Of a stretch of 14,022 nucleotides of DNA, positions 8,424 through 14,022 are shown piece by piece. A program made the position numbers and the translations under genes. Below the pieces are notes generated by a model. The model worked only from the letters and a program-made list of their open reading frames with translations, was not told where the DNA came from and did no database searches. Origin of the DNA: Alphaproteobacteria bacterium (GTDB lineage Bacteria > Pseudomonadota > Alphaproteobacteria > UBA828); NCBI GenBank assembly GCA_029937205.1, contig JAPYQV010000026.1:1-14022 (forward strand), given 5' to 3'. Within the stretch, counting starts at the first letter, position 1, and each line of letters opens with the position of its first letter.

Positions 8424-10208
8424 TCACACCAGCACCATGCCGTCTTCGGCTTTTTCCTCAAGCTCGCCATGATCCGGGCCGAGCTTCATTTCGTAGTGCG
8501 CGGCGCCGCCTGGAATCATCGGATAAACATTCTCGGTCTTGTCGACCATAATATCTGCAATGAACGGTCCCGGCGTTTCGATCATGGTGCGGATGGCGTC
8601 ATCAACGTCTTCCGGTTTGCTAACTTTGATGCCGTTGGCGCCGAACGCTTCAGCCAGTTTGACGAAATCGGGCAGCGAATCCATATAGCTCTCGGAATAG
8701 CGTCCGCCGTGGAACAGTTCCTGCCACTGACGTACCATGCCCATATATTCATTGTTGAGGATGATGGTCTTCACCGGCAGACGATGCTGCATCATGGTGG
8801 AGAGTTCCTGGATGTTCATCATCAACGAGGCTTCGCCGGCAACGACAACGACCAATGAATCCGGATGGGCGACCTGTACCCCCATGCCGGCGGGAAAGCC
8901 ATAGCCCATGGTGCCGAGTCCGCCCGACGTCATCCATCGGTTGGGTTCTTCTAATTTCAGGAACTGCGCCGCCCACATTTGGTGCTGGCCGACCTCGGTG
9001 GTGAAATAAACGTCGCGATCCTTGGTCAACTCGTAAAGACGTTGCACCACGTATTGCGGCTTGATGATGTCGCCCTGTTGTTTGAAGCGCAGGCAATCGC
9101 GGGCGCGCCAGGCGTCGATCCGGCGCCACCAGTCCTCAAGCCCATCCGAAGTGTCGGCGTTCTTACCCGGCCACTTCGCGATCATCGCTTCAATCACGGT
9201 ACCGACATCGCCGATGATGGCGATATCCACCGGGACATTCTTATTCACCGAGGACGGATCGATATCGACTTGAATTTTCTGCGAACCCTTGGAGAAATCG
9301 TTGAGGCGTCCGGTTACCCGGTCGTCGAAACGCGCGCCGAGGGCGATCATCACGTCACATTCCGCCATCGCCATGTTGGCTTCATAGGTGCCGTGCATGC
9401 CCAGCATGCCGAGGAATTGCGGATCGGACGCCGGGTAGGCGCCGAGGCCCATCAGCGTATTGGTGATCGGATAACCGGTCTCGCGCACAAAGCGTGTCAG
9501 GGCTGCGGCGGCGGTGGGCCCAGAATTGATAATGCCGCCGCCGCTATAAAATATCGGCCGCTCGGCCTTGGCGATGAGTTCCATGGCCGCATCGACTTTC
9601 GCCATATCCGGTTCTGTCTGCGGGCGGTAAGAGCGGTGCGCCGTCATATTGGCGTAGGCGCCCTCAACATAGTCGCCTTCCGCCATGACCACGTCTTTCG
9701 GCAAATCGATCACCACCGGCCCGGGCCGCCCGGCGCGGGCGATATAGAACGCCTCATGCATGATGCGCGGCAAATCCTCGACCGATTTCACCAAATAATT
9801 ATGTTTGGTGCATGGTCGCGTGATGCCAACCGTATCGGCTTCCTGGAACGCATCGTTGCCGATCATATGGGTCGGCACCTGCCCGGTTAGGCAGACCAGC
9901 GGGATGCTGTCCATCAGCGCATCGGCGAGGCCGGTGATGCTGTTGGTGGCACCTGGTCCGGATGTGACCAGCACCACGCCGACGCGCCCGGTGGAGCGCG
10001 CATAGCCCTCAGCCGCATGCAGCGCGCCCTGTTCGTGGCGCACCAGGATGTGGCGAATATTATTCTGTTTGAAAATTGCGTCATAGATCGGCAAGACGGC
10101 ACCGCCCGGATAACCGAAAATGACCTCGACATCCAGTTCGGCAAGACAACGCACGATCATTTCTGATCCGGTTATCTGTTGTTCGCTATTGTCCGCGTCC
10201 GTCGCCAC
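8424..10208 (-). CDS. ilvB: Acetolactate synthase large (catalytic) subunit
   Basis: A 594-residue ThDP- and FAD-dependent enzyme that condenses two pyruvates to acetolactate, or pyruvate with 2-ketobutyrate. The N-terminal ThDP domain has GYPGGAVLP at 32-40 and the catalytic Glu59 in RHEQGA. The central FAD domain includes GMHGTYEANMAM near 270-281. The C-terminal ThDP/Mg domain has GEA (458-460) in place of the classic GDG, then NN at 485-486 and EYMGMVRQWQELF at 487-499. Glu for Asp at this metal position is, as I recall, usual in alphaproteobacterial IlvB, so activity is expected. The GTG at 10206-10208 is chosen because GGAGAA lies six bases upstream. An in-frame ATG at 10239-10241 would add 11 residues but has no ribosome binding site. 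First gene of ilvBNC. Confidence 0.96.
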   Translation of the reverse strand: MATDADNSEQQITGSEMIVRCLAELDVEVIFGYPGGAVLPIYDAIFKQNNIRHILVRHEQGALHAAEGYARSTGRVGVVLVTSGPGATNSITGLADALMDSIPLVCLTGQVPTHMIGNDAFQEADTVGITRPCTKHNYLVKSVEDLPRIMHEAFYIARAGRPGPVVIDLPKDVVMAEGDYVEGAYANMTAHRSYRPQTEPDMAKVDAAMELIAKAERPIFYSGGGIINSGPTAAAALTRFVRETGYPITNTLMGLGAYPASDPQFLGMLGMHGTYEANMAMAECDVMIALGARFDDRVTGRLNDFSKGSQKIQVDIDPSSVNKNVPVDIAIIGDVGTVIEAMIAKWPGKNADTSDGLEDWWRRIDAWRARDCLRFKQQGDIIKPQYVVQRLYELTKDRDVYFTTEVGQHQMWAAQFLKLEEPNRWMTSGGLGTMGYGFPAGMGVQVAHPDSLVVVVAGEASLMMNIQELSTMMQHRLPVKTIILNNEYMGMVRQWQELFHGGRYSESYMDSLPDFVKLAEAFGANGIKVSKPEDVDDAIRTMIETPGPFIADIMVDKTENVYPMIPGGAAHYEMKLGPDHGELEEKAEDGMVLV

Positions 10209-10214
10209 AATCCA

Positions 10215-10220
10215 TTCTCC
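10215..10220 (-). promoter_or_regulatory. Shine-Dalgarno site of ilvB deciding a GTG start
   Basis: GGAGAA on the minus strand, six bases before GTG at 10206-10208. It favours this start over the in-frame ATG at 10239-10241. Confidence 0.6.
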
Positions 10221-10303
10221 ACAACCACATGAGGCCCGCATCGGCGCGCACCATCGGCGCGGCCGGCGAGCTAATCCCGAAGCCTTCTGGCCACGGGGGG
10301 AGC

Positions 10304-10332
10304 AACCTAGAACCTCGCCTGTCGCCGGTCAA
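10304..10332 (-). promoter_or_regulatory. Possible ilvB promoter
   Basis: On the minus strand TTGACC (10332-10327, five of six matches to TTGACA), a 17-base spacer, then TAGGTT (10309-10304, three of six to TATAAT). It lies about 95 bases before the ilvB start, in the 168-base gap after the cupin gene. This is the largest gap upstream of ilvB, so a promoter is expected here. The weak -10 keeps confidence low. A short inverted repeat GCCGG-N9-CCGGC overlaps the -35. Confidence 0.35.
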
Positions 10333-10376
10333 TAGCGCCGGCAATTTGTCTGAAATTTGCGCTCGAATTGCTGTGC

Positions 10377-10739
10377 CTAGTCGTCGCGTTTGACGGTCTC
10401 GGGACTGAACGCCGGCACGCACACCGCGACATAGTCGGCGCCGCCTTCATGGGGGCTCGAATATTGCACCCATTCGCCCTTGTGCGCGATCACGGCTTGA
10501 CCAGCCGCGACATCAAATTCGCTTTCCTGGGTGGTGACCCGGAGCGTGCCGGCGATCACCAAGGTGTATTCATCGAACGACGGTGTCTGTCCGGGTTCCA
10601 CCCACCCTTGAGGACTGTTCATGCGTGCCACGCTGGCGTTGTCAGTGGTGGAATTTACCCGCCCGATATATTCCTTGATGATTTTCGGCTTGTTGCCGGC
10701 GGCTTCGATTATCGTCGGCGTGGGTATGAGCGTGGCCAT
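10377..10739 (-). CDS. Small cupin-fold protein lacking the usual metal-binding histidines
   Basis: A 120-residue single-domain protein with no signal peptide or membrane segment, so probably cytoplasmic. The cupin spacing is exact: Gly45, five residues, position 51, x, position 53, three residues, Glu57, six residues, Gly64. However, the first HxH pair is Gln51 and Pro53. In motif 2, Gly80 is followed at the correct spacing by HKG (86-88), but the third His position is Val91. Only Glu57 of the usual four ligands remains, so a metal-dependent reaction of the standard kind is doubtful; a binding or structural role is possible. The ATG at 10737-10739 has an AAGGAT site seven bases upstream. The gene lies 46 bases after miaA and 168 before ilvB, so it may share a transcript with miaA. 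Specific function is unknown. Confidence 0.8.
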   Translation of the reverse strand: MATLIPTPTIIEAAGNKPKIIKEYIGRVNSTTDNASVARMNSPQGWVEPGQTPSFDEYTLVIAGTLRVTTQESEFDVAAGQAVIAHKGEWVQYSSPHEGGADYVAVCVPAFSPETVKRDD

Positions 10740-10785
10740 GCGCGAATCCTTATTTGTCGTTTGCCGGGCGTTGACGCGATCGCGC

Positions 10786-11745
10786 TTAGCCGGTCAGAGG
10801 GGAGGCTTTTAGCAGAGCGCCTGCGGTCTGGCGAATTTCTTCGGCCAGGCTGTCGTCATAGCGCGCGGCAATCGTCTTCGCCTCCGGCATCTGGTGGCGA
10901 AACCAGGTGCTCTGGCGCTTGGCATAGCGCCGCGTTCCCTGACGCAGTCTGTCGACTGCCGCATCGCGCGTCACGTCACCACTGAGATAGGCAGAAAACT
11001 CGCGTACGCCGAGCGCCTTCATGGCCGGCAACGTCGGGTCAAGGTCAAGTGCCAACAGCGCCCCCGCTTCCTCGATGCCGCCTGACGACGCCATGATTTC
11101 GGCTCTTGCATTGCACGTCGCGTAGAGCGCTTCGCGTGGCGGATCCAATACCAGGACGGAGATTTTACCCGGATATCCATCCCCTTCCGGCTGGCTGCGC
11201 TGCCACTCGACAAGGCTTTTCCCTGTCGCCGCCATGACTTCATAGGCGCGCAGCACGCGCTGGGTGTTGCCGGCGTGGAGACGGGCCGCGCCCTCCGGGT
11301 CGCGCTTCGACAACTGTTTAAAAAATTCCGCCGCGCCGATCTCGCGATGAAGCGCAATGGCATGTTTGCGTATCTCCGGGGATATCGCTGGCACTGGCGC
11401 CAGCCCGTTGAGCAGGGAGCGAAAATACAGCCCGGTCCCGCCGACCAGAATTGGCAACAATCCATTTGCCTGCGCATCCCTAATCTCGGCCAGCGCCAAA
11501 TCCCGCCAGCGCCCGGCCGAGCAGCGCTCGCTCGCTGGCAAGGTGCCATAGAGACGATGAGATGCCCGCTTCTCGTCAGCCGAATTTGGCCGGGCGCTCA
11601 AGATACGCAGTTCGCGATAGATTTGCATGCTGTCGGCGTTGATCACGACGCCACCAAATTGTCGCGCTAGATCCAGCGCCATGGCAGATTTGCCGCTCGC
11701 CGTTGGGCCGCCAATAATCAGGATGGGGTCGTGATCGGCGGTCAT
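10786..11745 (-). CDS. miaA: tRNA dimethylallyltransferase
   Basis: A 319-residue cytoplasmic enzyme that transfers a dimethylallyl group to N6 of A37 in tRNAs reading codons that start with U, improving reading-frame maintenance. The P-loop GPTASGKS is at 13-20. It is followed by INADSMQIYRELRI (about 35-48) with the catalytic Asp, and by GGTGLYFRSLLNGL near 102-115. The C-terminal part has the conserved LGVREFSAYL and GTRRYAKRQSTWFRH, which contact substrate and tRNA. Length is normal. The ATG at 11743-11745 has a weak ribosome binding site and lies 15 bases after the DUF1015 stop, so translation may depend on the upstream gene. Confidence 0.97.
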   Translation of the reverse strand: MTADHDPILIIGGPTASGKSAMALDLARQFGGVVINADSMQIYRELRILSARPNSADEKRASHRLYGTLPASERCSAGRWRDLALAEIRDAQANGLLPILVGGTGLYFRSLLNGLAPVPAISPEIRKHAIALHREIGAAEFFKQLSKRDPEGAARLHAGNTQRVLRAYEVMAATGKSLVEWQRSQPEGDGYPGKISVLVLDPPREALYATCNARAEIMASSGGIEEAGALLALDLDPTLPAMKALGVREFSAYLSGDVTRDAAVDRLRQGTRRYAKRQSTWFRHQMPEAKTIAARYDDSLAEEIRQTAGALLKASPLTG

Positions 11746-11760
11746 TCCAGGCGCCCCGAT

Positions 11761-12978
11761 TCAGTCGATCAGATGGGCTATCAGGCCGTCGGCCAGCTTG
11801 GGTTCGAACCAGGTTGATTTTGGCGGCATGATCTCGCCGGCATCGGAGACCGCCATCAAATCGTCCATGGTGGTAGCAAAGAGCGTGAAGCCCGCTGCCG
11901 CATCGCCGCATTGGACCAGGGCCTCGATGCGCTCCGGTGCGTCTGAGCCGCCGACGAAATCGAGGCGCGGATCGGTGCGCGGATCGCCAATATTGAGGAG
12001 CGGCTGCAAAATGCTATCGGTGAGCAGGGAGACATCAAGGCGCTCCAATACGGGGGCGTCCTTGGCAACGGGATTCCTTGGCTCAAGCCGCCGCCAACCG
12101 GATTTCAGGCACAGGCCAATTTGTGTCGAATGGTCAGGCCGCACCGGCGCGTCGGCTGGCGCGACAATGAAGCTGGATTCCAAGCGGGTGAGGAATTCGG
12201 CCTCGTCGAGCGGCCCCAAATCGCGCACGATTCTGTTGTAGGCTAGAATCAAAAGCTGGCTGCTCGGGAAGATCACGGCAAGAAAGCGTTGCGCGGCATC
12301 TCCCCCTGTTGCTGCGACCCGGGCGGCCGCCGCCGAGCGGTGGTGTCCGTCGGCGATATAAAGCGCCTCCAATTTGTCGGCGGCGTTCTGAATGGTGCGT
12401 TGTGCATCTCCGTCATCGACAGACCATAAGGTGTGATGCACGCCATCCTCGGCTTCAACGTCGATCTCCGGCGCTGTGTCGCGTTGGGTGACCGCATCCA
12501 ACGCCGCCGCAAGCGCCCTATCGGGGCGGTGGGCGAGCAGGACTGGGCCGGTTTGCGCATTGAGCGCGGCCATATGTTTGACCCGATCATCTTCCTTGTC
12601 GGGCCGCGTCAGCTCATGGCGGCGGATGCCGCCTGCCGCGTAGGCCGCAAGCGAGGCGCCACAGGCCAGCCCGGTTTGGCTGTGGCCCGACATCATGCGC
12701 ATACGGTAGACAAAGTAGCTCTGACCAGGGCACCGGAGCATGGCGCCACTATCGATCAGGGCGCGTAAATTTTGTGCGGCGCGATCGTAAATTTCGGCTG
12801 TATGGGAGTCGGTGCCGGCGGGGAAATCGATTTCGGCCCGCGACACATGTAGAAAATTTTTTGGCTTGCCATTGGCGCGTTGGCGCGCTTCTTCGGTTGT
12901 CACCACATCATAAGGTGGCGCAATAATATTTGTGGCGTGCGCACGCGCGGCGCGCAACGCGTTGAACGGAGCAATCAT
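11761..12978 (-). CDS. DUF1015 family protein
   Basis: A 405-residue protein of the DUF1015 (COG4198) family, whose biochemical role I do not know to be settled. Family landmarks are APPYDVV at 20-26, RRHELTRPDKEDDR at 119-132, LYIADGHHRSAAAAR at 206-220, and MPPKSTWFEPKL at 384-395 near the C-terminus. The conserved His, Asp, Arg and Lys in these blocks look like active-site or ligand residues rather than structural ones. No signal peptide or membrane helix is seen. The ATG at 12976-12978 gives the typical N-terminus (MIAPFNALRAA). It sits 26 bases after the protease gene and 15 before miaA with no terminator between, so co-transcription is likely. The family assignment is firm and the function open. 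Confidence 0.88.
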   Translation of the reverse strand: MIAPFNALRAARAHATNIIAPPYDVVTTEEARQRANGKPKNFLHVSRAEIDFPAGTDSHTAEIYDRAAQNLRALIDSGAMLRCPGQSYFVYRMRMMSGHSQTGLACGASLAAYAAGGIRRHELTRPDKEDDRVKHMAALNAQTGPVLLAHRPDRALAAALDAVTQRDTAPEIDVEAEDGVHHTLWSVDDGDAQRTIQNAADKLEALYIADGHHRSAAAARVAATGGDAAQRFLAVIFPSSQLLILAYNRIVRDLGPLDEAEFLTRLESSFIVAPADAPVRPDHSTQIGLCLKSGWRRLEPRNPVAKDAPVLERLDVSLLTDSILQPLLNIGDPRTDPRLDFVGGSDAPERIEALVQCGDAAAGFTLFATTMDDLMAVSDAGEIMPPKSTWFEPKLADGLIAHLID

Positions 12979-13004
12979 GCCCGTATCTTCGGATGATTTC
13001 AGAG

Positions 13005-14022
13005 TTAACTCCGTTTTATCCCGAGGGTTACGAATTCGCCCTCGTCGCCGCGTTGACGGTACAGCACCACGCTTTCGGAATCGGTTTGGCTGAACAAGTC
13101 CAGACGCAGACGAAATTCTGAAAGGTCGTTGATGCGATCGGAGCCAAATCCGACGATAAGATCGCCCGGGCGGATATCGCTTTCGGCATCGAAATCCTCG
13201 CTCACTTCCGTGACCACGACGCCCTTCGAGTCCTCCGCCAGATCATATTTTTCCCTGAGCTCTGGCGTTATATGCGAGAGCGTGATGCCGAGCGAGGCAA
13301 AGTTCATCTCCAACGGCGCGCCGGCCCGTGCCGCGCTGGCACTCGACAGTTCATACTCCTCTAGCCGCCCGATGGTGACGTCGAACGGTATGTGTTTACC
13401 GTCGCGCCACACGATCACCGGGACGGAACTGCCGACCGCGGTGTCCGCGACGATGCGCGGCAGGGCGCGGCGGTTGGGCACTTCTTCGCCGTTGAAACGC
13501 AGGATTATATCGCCCTTCTTCAGGCCCCCTTCGGCTGCCGGGCTGTCCTCGATAACGGCGGCGACCAAAGCGCCTTGCGCCGCCGCCAGTCCGTGGCTTT
13601 CGGCAATTTCGGGCGACACGGTCTGAATGCGCACGCCGAGCCAGCCGCGCCGGGTTTGGCCAAATTGGCGCAATTGCTCAATGACCGGACCGACGATGGC
13701 CGAAGGCGTGGCGAAGCCGATTCCCACGCTGCCGCCGGACGGCGAATAGATCAGCGTGTTGACGCCGATCACCTTGCCGTTCATATCGAACATCGGCCCG
13801 CCGGAATTGCCCCGGTTGATGGGCGCGTCAGTTTGTAAAAAATTATCGTATGGGCCGGCATTGATATCGCGCCCGCGCGCCGACAGGATGCCTGCGGTTA
13901 CGGTATTGCCGAGGCCGAATGGATTGCCGATGGCGATCACCCAATCGCCAACCCGCGCCGCGTCCGAATCGCCGAATTCCACATAAGGCAGACTCTCGCC
14001 ATTGTCGACCTTGAGCAGGGCG
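13005..14022 (-). CDS. degP: DegP/HtrA-type periplasmic serine protease, C-terminal part
   Basis: The last 338 residues of a Do/HtrA protease; the 5' part, with the signal peptide and catalytic His, lies beyond the right edge. DegP-type proteins degrade or hold misfolded envelope proteins in the periplasm. The visible part starts ALLKVD, just after the expected catalytic Asp. It then shows GDWVIAIGNPFGLGNTVTAG and the nucleophile Ser in NRGNSGGPMFD. Two PDZ domains follow: the first around RRGWLGVRIQ and GDIILRFNGEEV, the second around SLGITLSHITPELREKY and GDLIVGFGSDRI. Two PDZ domains fit DegP/DegQ rather than DegS. Choosing between degP, degQ and mucD is not possible from this part. The stop lies 26 bases before the DUF1015 start. 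Confidence 0.92.
   Translation of the reverse strand, partial: ALLKVDNGESLPYVEFGDSDAARVGDWVIAIGNPFGLGNTVTAGILSARGRDINAGPYDNFLQTDAPINRGNSGGPMFDMNGKVIGVNTLIYSPSGGSVGIGFATPSAIVGPVIEQLRQFGQTRRGWLGVRIQTVSPEIAESHGLAAAQGALVAAVIEDSPAAEGGLKKGDIILRFNGEEVPNRRALPRIVADTAVGSSVPVIVWRDGKHIPFDVTIGRLEEYELSSASAARAGAPLEMNFASLGITLSHITPELREKYDLAEDSKGVVVTEVSEDFDAESDIRPGDLIVGFGSDRINDLSEFRLRLDLFSQTDSESVVLYRQRGDEGEFVTLGIKRS

Noticed and set aside
10209..10241. ATG at 10239-10241 as the ilvB start
   Set aside because: It has no ribosome binding site and would add 11 residues (MRASCGCGEWI) not expected in the family. The GTG at 10208 is better placed.
10186..10254. Leader peptide for ilvB in the 5' region
   Set aside because: A 22-codon frame from an ATG at 10252-10254 contains only two Leu codons and one Val codon, has no terminator or antiterminator stems, and overlaps the ilvB start. 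It does not look like an attenuator peptide.
10775..10784. CGCGATCGCG palindrome between miaA and the cupin gene
   Set aside because: A ten-base palindrome in G+C-rich DNA is common by chance, and no promoter or other element accompanies it.

Overview
The window looks like chromosomal DNA from an alphaproteobacterium, most likely a Rhodospirillales-type lineage. The evidence is the protein character (for example the Gly-Glu-Ala form of the ThDP motif in IlvB and a class I ketol-acid reductoisomerase), the moderately high G+C, and the grouping of branched-chain amino acid genes with an mreBCD-mrdA-rodA cell-shape cluster. This is inference from family knowledge; no 16S or other marker is present. 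Every convincing gene lies on the minus strand, so transcription runs from the right end of the window to the left.

In transcription order: (1) the 3' part of a DegP/HtrA-type periplasmic serine protease, cut by the right edge; (2) a DUF1015 family protein; (3) miaA, tRNA dimethylallyltransferase; (4) a small cupin-fold protein that lacks the usual metal-binding histidines; (5) ilvB-ilvN-ilvC, acetolactate synthase large and small subunits and ketol-acid reductoisomerase, closely spaced, with a possible promoter upstream of ilvB; (6) a 457-bp gene-free stretch; (7) leuA, 2-isopropylmalate synthase, followed by a strong rho-independent terminator; (8) mreB, mreC, mreD, mrdA (PBP2) and the first 109 codons of rodA, cut by the left edge.

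Two metabolic themes are visible. ilvBNC makes the valine/isoleucine precursors, and leuA draws 2-ketoisovalerate from that pathway into leucine. mreBCD, PBP2 and RodA form the elongasome, which builds the lateral peptidoglycan wall. miaA, DUF1015, the cupin and degP are upstream neighbours with separate roles.

The coding content is ordinary housekeeping. There are no mobile elements, CRISPR arrays, tRNA or rRNA genes, phage genes or defence genes. The most interesting structure is non-coding. The leuA 5' region holds two nested inverted repeats directly before the ribosome binding site and a perfect 16-bp palindrome further upstream, downstream of a TATATA box. This suggests a long structured leader that controls leucine synthesis. 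A second, smaller structure is a perfect 9-bp hairpin in the mreB-mreC gap. I do not see a clearly new multi-gene system.
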